NCBI RefSeq assembly: GCF_000482865.1
Contig: NZ_AXWW01000045.1
Coordinates: forward strand, 7,547 to 71,546
Length of the DNA stretch: 64,000 nucleotides
Origin: Actinokineospora inagensis DSM 44258
Lineage (GTDB): Bacteria > Actinomycetota > Actinomycetes > Mycobacteriales > Pseudonocardiaceae
Direction: 5' to 3'
The notes below the pieces were generated by a model. That model saw only the letters and a program-made list of their open reading frames with translations. It was not told the origin of the DNA and searched no databases. Positions 16,894 through 26,211 of the stretch are shown here, piece by piece (positions within the stretch are counted from its first letter, which is position 1; every line of letters starts with the position of its first letter). Position numbers and translations under genes: made by a program.

Positions 16894-17580
16894 GTGAGCG
16901 TCGAAGACCTCGCCGCGCGGGTGCGCGAGATGAACGCGGGCAGGCGCCGGGGAACGGCGGCCGAGACCGCAGCGGCCAACCTGCGCGACCTGATCATGGC
17001 CGGTGACTTCCAACCCGGCCAGCGGATCGCCGAGGAGCCGCTGCTGGAACCGATGGAGGTCTCCCGCAACACCCTGCGCGAGGCGTTCCGGCTGCTGGCG
17101 CACGAGAAGCTGCTGGAGCACCGGATCAACCACGGCGTGTTCGTGCGCACCCTGACCGCCGACGACGTGCGTGACCTGTTCCGGGTCCGTTTCGTCATCG
17201 AGGTGGCCGCCCTGCGCGGTTCGACCGAGCCGGACTGGGCCGCGATGGCCGACGCCGTCGCCGACGGCAGGGCGCGTGCGGCCAACGGCGACTGGCGCGG
17301 GGTCGGCACGGCGAACCTGCGGTTCCACAAGGCGATCGTGCGCGCCGTCGGCAGCGGCAGGCTCGACGAGCTGATGGACCAACTGTCCGCCGAGCTGCGC
17401 CTGGGTTTCCTGGCCATGGGCCACCCGCGCGCGTTCCACGAGAAGTACGTCGACCGCAACCACGCGATCGTCAAGGCCATCAGCGGCGGCGACGTCAAGG
17501 GCGCGGTTGCCTTGCTCACCACCTACCTCGCGGACGCGCAGCGGGAGATGCTCGCCGCTTTCGAGCGGCGCGCCGGGTGA
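16894..17580 (+). CDS. GntR-family regulator, FadR/FCD subfamily
   Basis: The 228-residue protein has an N-terminal GntR winged helix (AAANLRDLIMAGDFQPGQRIAEEPLLEP) with the recognition part SRNTLREAFRLLAHEKLLEH. An FCD ligand domain follows (RFVIEVAALRG, NLRFHKAIVRAVGS, RNHAIVKAISGGDV), in which the Asp/His residues usually hold a metal or acid ligand. GTG 16894 follows ACGGAGGT. The operator array just upstream suggests self-control and control of the divergent transporter. Confidence 0.92.
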   Translation: MSVEDLAARVREMNAGRRRGTAAETAAANLRDLIMAGDFQPGQRIAEEPLLEPMEVSRNTLREAFRLLAHEKLLEHRINHGVFVRTLTADDVRDLFRVRFVIEVAALRGSTEPDWAAMADAVADGRARAANGDWRGVGTANLRFHKAIVRAVGSGRLDELMDQLSAELRLGFLAMGHPRAFHEKYVDRNHAIVKAISGGDVKGAVALLTTYLADAQREMLAAFERRAG

Positions 17581-17605
17581 GGTCCACTAGGGTGCCGATC
17601 ATGGG

Positions 17606-18370
17606 ATGTCGCCGATGAGCTTCTGGCAGGGCGCCCTGGTCTTCCTCGCCGGGCTGGTCGCGGGCGGCATCAACGTGGTCGTCGGCTCCGGGACGCTGAT
17701 CACCTTCCCGGTCCTGCTCGCCGTCGGCTACCCGCCGGTCGTCGCCAACGTGTCCAACGGGATCGGCCTGGTGTCCGGATCGGTCTCCGGCGCCATCGGC
17801 TACCGCGAGCACCTGGTCGGGCAGCGCCCCCGCCTGCTCCGGATGGGCGCCGCGTCCCTGCTCGGCGGGGTCTGCGGCGCGGTCCTGCTGCTGGTCCTGC
17901 CGCCCGGCGCGTTCGAGACGATCGTGCCGGTGCTGATCGCGATCGCCCTGGTGCTCGTGATCGCGCAGCCCTGGCTGGCCAGGAAACTGGCCGAGCGGCA
18001 GGGCGAACGCCACCCGAACGGCGGGGTGGCCCTGCTCGCCGCGGCCTTCGTGGTCGGCATCTACGGCGGCTACTTCGGCGCGGCGCAGGGGATTCTGCTG
18101 CTCGGCTGCATGGGCATCCTGCTCGACGAGTCGCTGCACCGGATCAACGCCGTCAAGAACGTGCTGGCGGCGCTGGTGAACTTGTCGTCCGGCATCGTGT
18201 TCGTGTTCGTCGCGCACGTCGCCTGGTGGGCCGTGCTGCTGATCGCCGTGTCGTCCACCATCGGCGGCGTGATCGGCGCGAAGGTGGGCAAGAAGCTCCC
18301 GCCCACCGTCCTGCGCGGGGCGATCGTGCTGGTCGGCACGATCGCCATCCTGCAGCTCCTGCTGAAGTAG
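17606..18370 (+). CDS. TauE/SafE (TSUP) family membrane permease
   Basis: The protein (254 residues, or 251 from ATG 17615) has about eight membrane helices and the family's repeated structure: GGINVVVGSGTLITFPVLL in the first half and GIYGGYFGAAQGILLLG in the second. TSUP proteins move sulfite, sulfoacetate or similar small anions. It starts 26 bp after the GntR gene in the same direction, so it may be part of that regulon. The substrate cannot be read from the sequence. Confidence 0.9.
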   Translation: MSPMSFWQGALVFLAGLVAGGINVVVGSGTLITFPVLLAVGYPPVVANVSNGIGLVSGSVSGAIGYREHLVGQRPRLLRMGAASLLGGVCGAVLLLVLPPGAFETIVPVLIAIALVLVIAQPWLARKLAERQGERHPNGGVALLAAAFVVGIYGGYFGAAQGILLLGCMGILLDESLHRINAVKNVLAALVNLSSGIVFVFVAHVAWWAVLLIAVSSTIGGVIGAKVGKKLPPTVLRGAIVLVGTIAILQLLLK

Positions 18371-18373
18371 TTC

Positions 18374-19441
18374 CTAGCGCGGGAAGGACTTGGCGGCGGC
18401 CAGGAACAGGTCGTTCTCCTCCGGCGTGCCGATGGTGACCCGCGCGCCGTCACCGGCGAACGCCCGGACGACCACCTTGTGCGCCAGGCAGTGCTCGTTG
18501 AACTCCGCCGTCCGCTCACCCAGCGGCAGCCACACGAAGTTCGCCTCGCTCACCGGCACCTCGTAGCCCGCCTCGACCAGCTCCGCCCGTACCCGCCCGC
18601 GCTCGGCCACGATGTCACCGCAGCGCGCCAGCAGCTCGGCCTCCGCGTCCAGCGACGCGATCGCGGCCGCCTGGGCCACCGCGTTCACCCCGAACGGCAC
18701 GAACACCTTGCGCACCACGTCGATCACCGGCTCGGGCGCCACCAGGTAACCGACCCGCAGCCCGGCCAAGCCGTACGCCTTCGAGAAAGTCCGCAGCACC
18801 GCCACGTTGTCCCGGCCGCGCGCCCACTGCTCCTTGGCGAACTCCACGCCGTCCGGCACGTCGGCGTCGGTGACGAACTCGCGGTAGGCCTCGTCGATCA
18901 CCACGAGCACCTCGGACGGCACCGCGTCGACGAACCGCTCCAGTTCGGCCCGGTGCAACGCGGTCCCGGTCGGGTTGTTCGGCGTGCACACGTAGACCAG
19001 CCGGGTCGCCGGGGTCAGCGCCGCGATCATCGCGTCGACGTCCACCGCGTGCTCGGCGGTCACCGGCACCCGGACCTGCTTCGCGCCGACCACCACGGTG
19101 AGCAGCGGGTACGCCTCGAACGACCGCCACGGGAACATGACCTCGTCGGCGTCGGTGCAGGTCGCCTGGATCAGTTGCTGGCACAGGGTCACCGAGCCGC
19201 AGCCCACGCTCACCTGGTTTTCGTGAACACCCAGCTTCGCGGCCAACCTGGCCACCAGGGCCCCCGCGCCACTGTCGGGGTAGCGGTTGACCTGACCGGC
19301 CGCCTCCGCGATCGCGGTCACCACACTGGGCAGCGGGCCGATGGAGACCTCGTTGCTGGCCAGCTTCACCGCGCCCGGCACGGTCCCGCCGGGGACGTAG
19401 CTGGGCAACGCGTCCAGGTCGGCACGGGTTCGCACGGTCAT
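18374..19441 (-). CDS. Histidinol-phosphate-type aminotransferase (HisC2/Pat)
   Basis: The 355-residue PLP enzyme has the class I/II aminotransferase order: KLASNEVSIGPLPSV, YPDSGAGALVARLA, the segment CTPNNPTGT, VVIDEAYREF, and the lysine segment RTFSKAYGLAGLRVGY with the Schiff-base Lys. Actinobacteria often have a second HisC-like enzyme that acts on aromatic amino acids (Pat), and the lack of his genes here fits that. ATG 19441 follows GGAG. It converges with the TSUP gene, 3 bp apart. Confidence 0.87.
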   Translation of the reverse strand: MTVRTRADLDALPSYVPGGTVPGAVKLASNEVSIGPLPSVVTAIAEAAGQVNRYPDSGAGALVARLAAKLGVHENQVSVGCGSVTLCQQLIQATCTDADEVMFPWRSFEAYPLLTVVVGAKQVRVPVTAEHAVDVDAMIAALTPATRLVYVCTPNNPTGTALHRAELERFVDAVPSEVLVVIDEAYREFVTDADVPDGVEFAKEQWARGRDNVAVLRTFSKAYGLAGLRVGYLVAPEPVIDVVRKVFVPFGVNAVAQAAAIASLDAEAELLARCGDIVAERGRVRAELVEAGYEVPVSEANFVWLPLGERTAEFNEHCLAHKVVVRAFAGDGARVTIGTPEENDLFLAAAKSFPR

Positions 19442-19610
19442 CGGGGGACTCCTTGATCGAGTGTGTGGTGCGCTGACCGCATCGTATCGACCGGACATGA
19501 GTGTCCGTTCTCCGTGCGCTGCGCCAGGCGCCAAAATGGCCGTTTTCCTGCGGACGGGTGAGCCTGTGATCACGTTGACTGCTATTAACCCCGGCATGGT
19601 TGGGTATGTC

Positions 19611-20282
19611 ATGGCCCAGACACGCACTGAGGACTACCGGCTCGATGACGGCCGTGCGCTGCGCCTCACCTACGCCGAACCGGATGGCGTGACCCGGGGT
19701 GGGCTCGTAGTCCTGCACGAGGCCAGGGGCATCACCGAGACGGTCACCGCCATGGCCGCCCGGCTCGCGGGCGAGGGCTGGCTCACCGTCGTCCCGCACC
19801 TGTACCCGGGCGAGGCGGGCTCGGCCGAGATCGGCCACGACGAGGCCAGGGACAAGGTCAGCGGCCTCTCCGGCGACTCGGTGCTGGCCGCCACCGACAT
19901 CGCCTTCGCGTGGCTGGCCGCGCACGGCCTCACCTCCGACCGGATCGGCGTGATCGGGTTCGAACTCGGCGGCACCGTCGCCATGGTCGTCGGCGCCCGC
20001 CGCGACATCGCCGCCGCCGTCACCGTCTCCGGCGGCGGCATCCTCGAACCGCTCTCCGACGGCCTGCCCGCCCTGGTCGAGGTCGCGGGCGACCTGCGCG
20101 TCCCCTGGCTGGGCCTCTACCGCGACGACATCGACGCCGACCAGGGCGCCGAGGTGGAGAAGCTGCGCGAGGCGGCAGGCACGGCCAAGATCGCCACCGA
20201 CGTGGTCCGCTACCGCGCCGAACCCGACGCCCCCGAGGCGTGGGCGCGCGCCCTCAACTGGCTCGACGCCCACCTGCGGTGA
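19611..20282 (+). CDS. Dienelactone-hydrolase-like protein lacking catalytic residues
   Basis: The 223-residue alpha/beta-hydrolase-fold protein follows the dienelactone hydrolase pattern (GLVVLHEARGITETV, LAATDIAFAWLAAHG, VIGFELGGTVAM). The nucleophile elbow, normally G-x-C-x-G-G, has Glu (GFELGG). The segment that normally carries the catalytic His (GAxHxF) is shortened to VRYRAEPDAPEAW and has no His. It therefore probably does not hydrolyse lactones by the usual triad. It overlaps the espG gene (GTGA), so the two are probably co-translated. ATG 19596 is an alternative start. Confidence 0.8.
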   Translation: MAQTRTEDYRLDDGRALRLTYAEPDGVTRGGLVVLHEARGITETVTAMAARLAGEGWLTVVPHLYPGEAGSAEIGHDEARDKVSGLSGDSVLAATDIAFAWLAAHGLTSDRIGVIGFELGGTVAMVVGARRDIAAAVTVSGGGILEPLSDGLPALVEVAGDLRVPWLGLYRDDIDADQGAEVEKLREAAGTAKIATDVVRYRAEPDAPEAWARALNWLDAHLR

Positions 20283-21046
20283 GGATCGCATCGCTCACGC
20301 TGGTCGAGTTCGACCTGCTCTGGGAGTCGCTCGGCCGCACCGACCGCCCGTACCCGCTGGAAGTGCCGTCCTTCGGCGAGACCGTGGACGACCGGGACCG
20401 GCTGCGCAAAGAGGTCATCGACGGGCTCATCGCCCGCGGCCTGCACGACGGCAACGACCTCGACCGCGACCTGGAGGACTCGCTGGGCCTGCTCTGGCAG
20501 CACGAGTACAGCGTGGACGGCCTGCTCTCGGTCGGCCGCCACGTGCGGCTCATCGGCGCCGGACGCGGCACCCGCACCGTGCTGGCCATGCAGATGGGCG
20601 AGCGAGTCCGGATCGGGCAACCGCGCCACGGCGGCATCGTCGCCGAGATCCTGGCCCTGCTGCCCGACGCCGAACCCGGCCCCGGCACCTCGGTCACCCT
20701 GCCCAAGTCCGTGTTCCACAACGCGATCGACGCCTACGTCGACTCCGGGTTCGCGGGCCTGGAGACCGCCCTGAACCAGGGCGGGGTCACCGGTCGGGAC
20801 ATGCGGACCATCGCCACCCTGGTGGAGAACTCCCGGCACGGCGGCGGGCAGGTCGCGGCCAACAGCGTCGACCGGCTCGGCCGCCGCACCCGCACCGACG
20901 TGGTCAACTGGTTCGACACGACCGCGGGCCGCTACCTCGCCCTGCCCGGCAAGCGCGAGGGCGTCGACTGGATCACCCTCGCCCCCGCCGACCCGCCCCG
21001 GCTGGCCAAGCGCCTGCACGACCTGGTCGCCTCGGTCCGGCCGTGA
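20279..21046 (+). CDS. EspG-family type VII secretion chaperone-like protein
   Basis: The 255-residue protein matches the EspG family: LVEFDLLWESLGRTDRPYPLEVPSFG at the start, the central LLSVGRHVRLIGAGRGTRTVLAMQMGE, and a C-terminal SVDRLGRRTRTDVVNWFDTTAGRY. In mycobacteria EspG proteins bind PE/PPE substrates in the cytosol for ESX export. No ESX core gene or PE/PPE pair is nearby, so here it is an orphan whose partner is unknown. It starts inside the stop of the dienelactone-hydrolase-like gene. Confidence 0.82.
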   Translation: MRIASLTLVEFDLLWESLGRTDRPYPLEVPSFGETVDDRDRLRKEVIDGLIARGLHDGNDLDRDLEDSLGLLWQHEYSVDGLLSVGRHVRLIGAGRGTRTVLAMQMGERVRIGQPRHGGIVAEILALLPDAEPGPGTSVTLPKSVFHNAIDAYVDSGFAGLETALNQGGVTGRDMRTIATLVENSRHGGGQVAANSVDRLGRRTRTDVVNWFDTTAGRYLALPGKREGVDWITLAPADPPRLAKRLHDLVASVRP

Positions 21047-21076
21047 GGTGGGGGCGGTGCGCCGACCGCCCCCACC
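21047..21076. terminator. Bidirectional terminator
   Basis: GGTGGGGGCGGT pairs with ACCGCCCCCACC (12 bp, 6-nt loop) between the convergent espG and CoA-transferase genes. Confidence 0.8.
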
Positions 21077-21082
21077 GCCCGC

Positions 21083-21736
21083 TCAGACCGCGGTCTGGGT
21101 GACCTCGGTGGTGATCAGCTCCGGCTCGGTCTTCGCCCTGACCTCGTCGACGGTCACCCCCGGCGCCACCTCGCGCAGCACCAGGCCGTCCCCGGTGATG
21201 TCGATCACCGCGAGATCGGTGATGATCCGCTGCGCCACCCGCAGCCCGGTGAACGGCAGCGAACACTCCTCGACGATCTTGTACGAGCCGTCCTTGGCCA
21301 CGTGCTCCATCAGCACGATGACCTTCTTCGCCCCGTGCACCAGGTCCATGGCGCCACCCATGCCCTTGACCATCTTCCCCGGGATCATCCAGTTCGCGAT
21401 GTCGCCGACCTTCGACACCTGCATCGCGCCCAGGATCGCCGCGTCCACCTTGCCGCCCCGGATCATCCCGAACGACAACGCCGAGTCGAAGAACGACGCG
21501 CCCCGGCGCACCGTCACCGTCTCCTTGCCCGCGTTGATCAGGTCGGGGTCCTCCTCACCCGCCCACGGGTACGCGCCGACCCCCAGGATGCCGTTCTCCG
21601 ACTGCAAGACGATCTCAACGTCGTCCGGCACGTAGTTCGGCACCAGCGTCGGCAGCCCGATGCCCAGGTTGACGTAAGAACCGTCGGACAACTCCGCCGC
21701 CGCACGGGCGGCCATCTGCTCGCGGGTCAACCCCAT
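21083..21736 (-). CDS. scoB: 3-oxoacid CoA-transferase, subunit B
   Basis: The 217-residue protein has the subunit B features: [12 protein letters not shown], the catalytic-Glu motif [14 protein letters not shown], and [19 protein letters not shown]. With subunit A it transfers CoA from succinyl-CoA to acetoacetate or a related 3-oxoacid, for ketone body, branched-chain or aromatic degradation. It starts 1 bp after the subunit A stop. The substrate (acetoacetate or 3-oxoadipate) cannot be fixed by sequence alone. Confidence 0.9.
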   Translation of the reverse strand: MGLTREQMAARAAAELSDGSYVNLGIGLPTLVPNYVPDDVEIVLQSENGILGVGAYPWAGEEDPDLINAGKETVTVRRGASFFDSALSFGMIRGGKVDAAILGAMQVSKVGDIANWMIPGKMVKGMGGAMDLVHGAKKVIVLMEHVAKDGSYKIVEECSLPFTGLRVAQRIITDLAVIDITGDGLVLREVAPGVTVDEVRAKTEPELITTEVTQTAV

Positions 21737-21737
21737 C

Positions 21738-22502
21738 TCACGCCTCCTTCGTACGGACGGTCCGGCGCTCGATGCGCTTCTCCCTGGCCTGCTCCGGCGT
21801 CAACACCACCACGCGCTGCACGAAGATCCCCGGCAGGTGGATCTCACCCGGCGCCAGCTCACCCGGCTCGACCAGTTCCTCCACCTCGGCCACGCTGACC
21901 CGTCCGGCCATCGCGCACAACGGGTTGAAGTTCTGCGCGGAGTCCCGGAACACGAGGTTGCCGTGCCGGTCCCCCTTCCACGCCCGCACCAGACCGAAGT
22001 CGGTGACGATCGCCTGCTCCAGCACGTAGTCCTGCCCGTCGAACTCCCGGACCTCCTTCGCCGGGGACGACACCGCCACGTTGCCCGCGTCGTCGTACCG
22101 CCACGGCACGCCACCCTCCGCGACCTGCGTCCCCACCCCCGTCCGGGTGTAGAACGCCGGGATGCCCGCGCCGCCCGCGCGCAGCCGCTCCGCGAGCGTG
22201 CCCTGCGGCGTCAGCTCGACCTCCAGCTCACCGGACAGGTACTGCCGGGCGAACTCCTTGTTCTCGCCGACGTAAGAGCTGGTCATCCTCGCTATCCGCT
22301 TCTCGCGCAACAGCAGGCCCAGCCCCCAGTCGTCAACGCCGCAGTTGTTCGATGTCACGCGCAGCCCGGAGACCCCCTTGTCGAGCAACGCCTGGATGAG
22401 CGCGCTCGGTATGCCGCAGAGACCGAACCCGCCCACCGCGAGACTGGCGTTGTCCGGCACGTCGGCCACCGCCGCCGCGGCACTGGGGACGACTTTGTCC
22501 AT
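21738..22502 (-). CDS. scoA: 3-oxoacid CoA-transferase, subunit A
   Basis: The 254-residue protein shows subunit A motifs: [35 protein letters not shown], and [35 protein letters not shown] split across the middle. ATG 22502 sits behind GGAGGGG. It is followed directly by subunit B, so the two form one operon. The wider ORF upstream to 22607 is out of character with the family start. Confidence 0.9.
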   Translation of the reverse strand: MDKVVPSAAAAVADVPDNASLAVGGFGLCGIPSALIQALLDKGVSGLRVTSNNCGVDDWGLGLLLREKRIARMTSSYVGENKEFARQYLSGELEVELTPQGTLAERLRAGGAGIPAFYTRTGVGTQVAEGGVPWRYDDAGNVAVSSPAKEVREFDGQDYVLEQAIVTDFGLVRAWKGDRHGNLVFRDSAQNFNPLCAMAGRVSVAEVEELVEPGELAPGEIHLPGIFVQRVVVLTPEQAREKRIERRTVRTKEA

Positions 22503-22609
22503 TGCCCCTCCTTCTGGGTGTGGCACCGGCGACTCTAGCGGGGGAGACCCCGGTCCAGATGTGGTCGAAAGCGCCATAAATCGCCGCGCGCCAGTGGCCA
22601 TGGACACTG

Positions 22610-24334
22610 TTGGGCGTGGGTGTGCGGGAAGACGGCCGCCGCTGGCGGCCCAGTGATGACCTGACGCTGCGCTTGCTGACCATCGCGGCGCGGCTGGTCG
22701 GCCTGATCGCGGTCGTGTCCGTGGTGCTGCCGATCGGCCGCCGCAAGCTGCGCGACACCGTCGGCGGCTGGCTCGACCTGCCGGTCGAGGCCAGCGTCGC
22801 GGCCGGGGTGGTGGTGGTCGCCAGCGGCGTCATGCTGATGATGCTGGCCACCGCGCTGCGCAGGCGCAAACGACGGGCCTGGCAGGTCGCGCTGCTGGTC
22901 ACCGGCCTGATCGCGGTCGCCCACCTCGGCTGGGGCCGCGGCATCGGCTCGGGGGTCACCGCGGCGGTGCTGTTCGTCGCCCTGTTCGTCACCCGGCGGC
23001 ACTTCACCGCCCAGGCCGACCCGGTGCACGGCAAGTGGCGCGCCGTCGCGGTCACCCTGCAACTGCTGGTGACCGGGTTCATCGTCAACTTCGTGCTGCT
23101 GTCCGCGGCCCCGATCCGGTTCACCGGCCGCACCGACATCCTCGACCGGGCCGGGCACTCGCTGCTCGCCCTCGCCGGGGTCAGCGGCCCGGTCCACCCG
23201 GCCGAGTGGCTCGACGACCTCAGCGCCGCCATCGGCCTCGCCTTCGGCATCGGCGCCCTCCTCATCGGCGGCTACTTCCTGCTGCGCTCCGCCGAACCCA
23301 AACCCGGCCTGGACGCCGACGCCGAGGCCCGGCTGCGCGAGCTGCTCGCCAGCCGCGGCGCCGAGGACTCGCTGGGCTACTTCGCGCTGCGCCGGGACAA
23401 GTCGGTGGTGTTCTCCCCGTCCGGCAAGGCCGCCATCCCGTTCCGGGTCCTCGCCGGGGTCGCGCTGGCCTCCGGGGACCCGCTGGGCGACATCGAGGCG
23501 TGGCCGGGCGCGATCGAGGTGTTCCTGGCGGGCTGCAGGCACAACGGCTGGGTGCCCGCCGTCATCGGCTGCTCCGAACGCGGCGCCACGGTGTGGGTGC
23601 GGCACGGCTTCGACGCCATCGAACTCGGCGACGAGGCCGTCGTCGACGTCCCCACCTTCAGCCTGGACGGCCGCTCCATGCGTGGCGTCCGCCAGGCCGT
23701 GGCGAAGCTGCGCCGCGCGGGCTACTCGGTCCGCGTCCGCCGCTCCGCCGACATCGACGACACCGAACGCGCCGCCCTCGTCGACCTGGCGGAGCGCTGG
23801 CGCGGCACCGAGACCGAACGCGGCTTCTCGATGGCCCTGTCCCGCCTCGCGGGCCCCGACGACCCCGACTGCGTGATCGTCACCGCCGAACGCGAGGCCG
23901 AGGTCAGCGGCATCCTCCAGTTCGTCCCCTGGGGCACCGACGGCCTGTCCCTCGACCTGATGCGCCGCGACCGCGCCATCGGCGACAACGGCCTCAACGA
24001 GCTCATGATCGCCGACCTGCTGTCCTCCTGCCGCTCCCTCGGCGTCGACCGCGTGTCACTGAACTTCGCCGTCTTCCGCTCCGCCCTGGAACGGGGTGGT
24101 CGCATCGGCGCGGGCCCGGTAGCCCGCCTCTGGGCCCGCGCCCTCCGCCTGGCCAGCCGCTGGTGGCAGATCGAGACCCTCTACCGCTTCAACGCCAAGT
24201 TCGGCCCCTACTGGACCCCCCGCTTCCTGGTCTTCCCCGCCGTCCGCGACCTCCCCCGAGTAGCACTCGCCGCCATCGAGGCCGAAGGCTTCGGAGGCCG
24301 CCCACCAGCGCTTTTAAGAGCCCTCCGGCGCTGA
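22610..24334 (+). CDS. MprF/LysX-like phosphatidylglycerol aminoacyltransferase without synthetase domain
   Basis: The 574-residue protein has about six membrane helices in residues 18-225 and then a DUF2156 acyltransferase region ([64 protein letters not shown]-type segment, [23 protein letters not shown]). In mycobacterial LysX the same parts are joined to a lysyl-tRNA synthetase; that domain is absent here. It probably adds an amino acid from tRNA to membrane lipid, altering charge. The TTG start at 22610 is uncertain; GTG 22616 or 22622 are possible. Confidence 0.85.
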   Translation: MGVGVREDGRRWRPSDDLTLRLLTIAARLVGLIAVVSVVLPIGRRKLRDTVGGWLDLPVEASVAAGVVVVASGVMLMMLATALRRRKRRAWQVALLVTGLIAVAHLGWGRGIGSGVTAAVLFVALFVTRRHFTAQADPVHGKWRAVAVTLQLLVTGFIVNFVLLSAAPIRFTGRTDILDRAGHSLLALAGVSGPVHPAEWLDDLSAAIGLAFGIGALLIGGYFLLRSAEPKPGLDADAEARLRELLASRGAEDSLGYFALRRDKSVVFSPSGKAAIPFRVLAGVALASGDPLGDIEAWPGAIEVFLAGCRHNGWVPAVIGCSERGATVWVRHGFDAIELGDEAVVDVPTFSLDGRSMRGVRQAVAKLRRAGYSVRVRRSADIDDTERAALVDLAERWRGTETERGFSMALSRLAGPDDPDCVIVTAEREAEVSGILQFVPWGTDGLSLDLMRRDRAIGDNGLNELMIADLLSSCRSLGVDRVSLNFAVFRSALERGGRIGAGPVARLWARALRLASRWWQIETLYRFNAKFGPYWTPRFLVFPAVRDLPRVALAAIEAEGFGGRPPALLRALRR

Positions 24335-24402
24335 CCGGGGGGCGTTTTGCCCGCGGTCGCGGCACCTGTGTACTCTTACCTCCCGAGCGGCCAGAGGCCC
24401 CG

Positions 24403-24492
24403 GGAGGCTTCGCCTAGTCTGGTCTATGGCGCCGCACTGCTAATGCGGTTGGGGTTCAAAGCCCCTCCCGGGTTCAAATCCCGGAGCCTCCG
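24403..24492 (+). tRNA. tRNA-Ser(GCU)
   Basis: The 90-nt type II tRNA has acceptor GGAGGCT/AGCCTCC, discriminator G, anticodon loop CTGCTAA (anticodon GCT) in the stem CCGCA/TGCGG, and a long variable arm. CCA is not encoded. Confidence 0.95.
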
Positions 24493-24527
24493 CTGTACAC
24501 CCGGCCCGCCGGGTGACAACTAAACAA

Positions 24528-24600
24528 GCGCCCGTAGCTCAACGGATAGAGCATCTGACTACGGATCAGAAGGTTAGGGGTTCGAATCCCTTCGGGCGCG
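24528..24600 (+). tRNA. tRNA-Arg(ACG)
   Basis: The 73-nt tRNA has acceptor GCGCCCG/CGGGCGC, discriminator G, anticodon loop CTACGGA (anticodon ACG) and T-loop TTCGAAT. A strong terminator follows. Its 3' half is duplicated at 26137-26172. Confidence 0.96.
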
Positions 24601-24602
24601 CA

Positions 24603-24632
24603 AGAGCCCCAGGTCACACGACCTGGGGCTCT
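24603..24632 (+). terminator. Terminator after tRNA-Arg
   Basis: AGAGCCCCAGGTC pairs with GACCTGGGGCTCT (13 bp, 4-nt loop), followed by TTT. Confidence 0.88.
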
Positions 24633-25113
24633 TTACATGCCCACGGTTGCCAGCCGGCCCTGGCGCCAGGACCGGAGCAGGCGCAGGAGTGCGTCCACCC
24701 GGCTCGCGAGACCTGACGACGTGGCGGTAGCCGTCCGTCGTGCGGCGCCGTCGTTCATCCCGATGGTTCCCCACATGAGCTAGGGGCGTAGGTAGCTGGC
24801 TGTGCGAGGCGGACCGGACGGGAGGCAGGCTCATGACAACGCCAACCACCGAGAATCAAGCGCGAGACGCGCGGGTACTCCTGCTGCTCGGCCAACTCTG
24901 ACCCTGCTACCAGCAGGCGTTCCGGTGCGCACCCGGAAATGCTGTGCTGGGCCTGCGTTGAAACGCTGCGCCACTCCGGCGTCCGCATCGAGGGACTCTG
25001 CGAGCCGATGCACCTTCGCATCCGCCAATTCCGGCGCCAGGACGGAGAAGTTGTGGGCAATCACTGCCGCGCGGCTCTCAACAAGATCGACAGTGGGTTC
25101 ACCGAAGCGTGCG
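24633..25113. other. 480-bp stretch without a clear gene inside the islet
   Basis: Open frames on both strands (for example leftward 24831-25178) have no recognisable family and mixed codon character. Some of them run into the kinase gene. The stretch probably contains debris of the integrated element. Confidence 0.5.
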
Positions 25114-26010
25114 TCAGACACCCTGCACAACACGATCAAGTGCCGCCCGACCCGCAGGTCCCCAGTGGGGCTTGCCACCGGGAAGACCCCGATCTCCGTT
25201 CTGCCCCATGAGCATCAGGAAGAGGCTCTTCACAGCGGCCAGCCCGCGGGCGCGTCGGATCGCCGCCTCATCCGCATGGGCGTACACCTCGAAGAATCGT
25301 GAGGCCGTGCCCGCGGGTAGCAGCACCCATGCGGCAGCGAGATCCCACGCTGGATCGCCTGCGCACATGTCACCGAAGTCGACGATGCCCGAGAGCGTTC
25401 CGTCCGAGACGACGACGTTCGCGGGATGGAGGTCGCCGTGCACCCACACCGGCCGGCCCTCCCACGCCTGGGCCGCGACGGCGTCGTCCCAGACGGCCCG
25501 GACCTCGGCGGCGATGTCGTCAGGAGCGACAGCTTGGAAGAACTTCTCGAAGCCGCCCGTGTAGTTCCTGGGATGGGCACCGCGGTCAGTGGCGATCGGT
25601 GCCTCGGCGGGCGCCGCTACGTGGAGCGCCTGGAGGAAACCCGCCAGCGTGTTGGCCGCGTGGGCGGCGCGGCTGATTGAGCCGTGGTCCAGCGGCTCGC
25701 CGGGGACCCACGTCATCACCGTCCAGTGCTTGGGGAAGCGCTCGGACGGTTCGCCGAACCGCACCGGGACCGGCACCGGGAGCGGCAGGCGCGGGGCCAG
25801 CACAGGTAACCATCGCCGCTCCTTGAGTTGGAGCTCCGGGGTGGGATCCATGCGCTGCATGCGCACGGCCAACTCGTCCCCGAGACGCCACATCTGGTTG
25901 CCCCAGCCGCCCGCCACCTCACGAATCGCCAGCCCGGCGAGGTCTGGATGTTGCTCCTGCAGCAGGTCTCGGACCAGGTCTCCGGTGATCTCGATCTCGG
26001 TGCCCGTCAT
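25114..26010 (-). CDS. Aminoglycoside phosphotransferase (APH) family kinase
   Basis: The 298-residue protein has the APH kinase core: GWGNQMWRLGDELAVRM near the N-terminus with the nucleotide-binding region, a hinge WTVMTWVPGEPL, the catalytic loop VWVHGDLHPANVVV with Asp and Asn, and the metal-binding VDFGDMCAGDPAWDLA. Family members phosphorylate aminoglycosides or other small hydroxyl compounds; the true substrate is unknown. It is the only intact gene of the tRNA-Arg islet. It starts with ATG at 26010. Confidence 0.88.
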   Translation of the reverse strand: MTGTEIEITGDLVRDLLQEQHPDLAGLAIREVAGGWGNQMWRLGDELAVRMQRMDPTPELQLKERRWLPVLAPRLPLPVPVPVRFGEPSERFPKHWTVMTWVPGEPLDHGSISRAAHAANTLAGFLQALHVAAPAEAPIATDRGAHPRNYTGGFEKFFQAVAPDDIAAEVRAVWDDAVAAQAWEGRPVWVHGDLHPANVVVSDGTLSGIVDFGDMCAGDPAWDLAAAWVLLPAGTASRFFEVYAHADEAAIRRARGLAAVKSLFLMLMGQNGDRGLPGGKPHWGPAGRAALDRVVQGV

Positions 26011-26136
26011 GCGCCCTCACATTACCGAGGCGACAGGCGGCAGCGGCTCGACTGCGGCATCCGCGCACAAGCCGAAGGTTGGGTCGGCGAAATCGAAGAC
26101 ATCGACATGACCCTGGCCTTCTGCGCGCAGCCGTGT

Positions 26137-26172
26137 GATCAGAAAGTCAGGGGTTCGAATCCCTTCGGGCGC
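26137..26172 (+). repeat. Partial tRNA-Arg copy (attachment-site trace)
   Basis: 34 of 36 bases match the tRNA-Arg segment 24564-24599, including AGGGGTTCGAATCCCTTCGG. The mismatches fall in the variable loop region. The 5' half of the tRNA is missing, so this copy is not a functional tRNA. Confidence 0.88.
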
Positions 26173-26211
26173 AAGGAGGAGGATATCCGGGGTCGGGCAC
26201 TCTCCTCGCTT

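Larger units (their letters stand above)
24564..26172. mobile_element. Islet bounded by tRNA-Arg 3' duplication
   Basis: The 36-bp sequence at 24564-24599 (anticodon arm to 3' end of tRNA-Arg) recurs at 26137-26172 with two mismatches, in direct orientation. This is the usual trace of an element that integrated into a tRNA 3' end and regenerated it. The interval is about 1.6 kb and carries one intact gene (an APH-family kinase) but no integrase, so the element is a remnant. Confidence 0.75.

Noticed and set aside
24831-25178. Leftward 115-residue frame in the tRNA-Arg islet.
   Set aside because: It overlaps the kinase gene end, lacks a ribosome site and matches no family I recognise.
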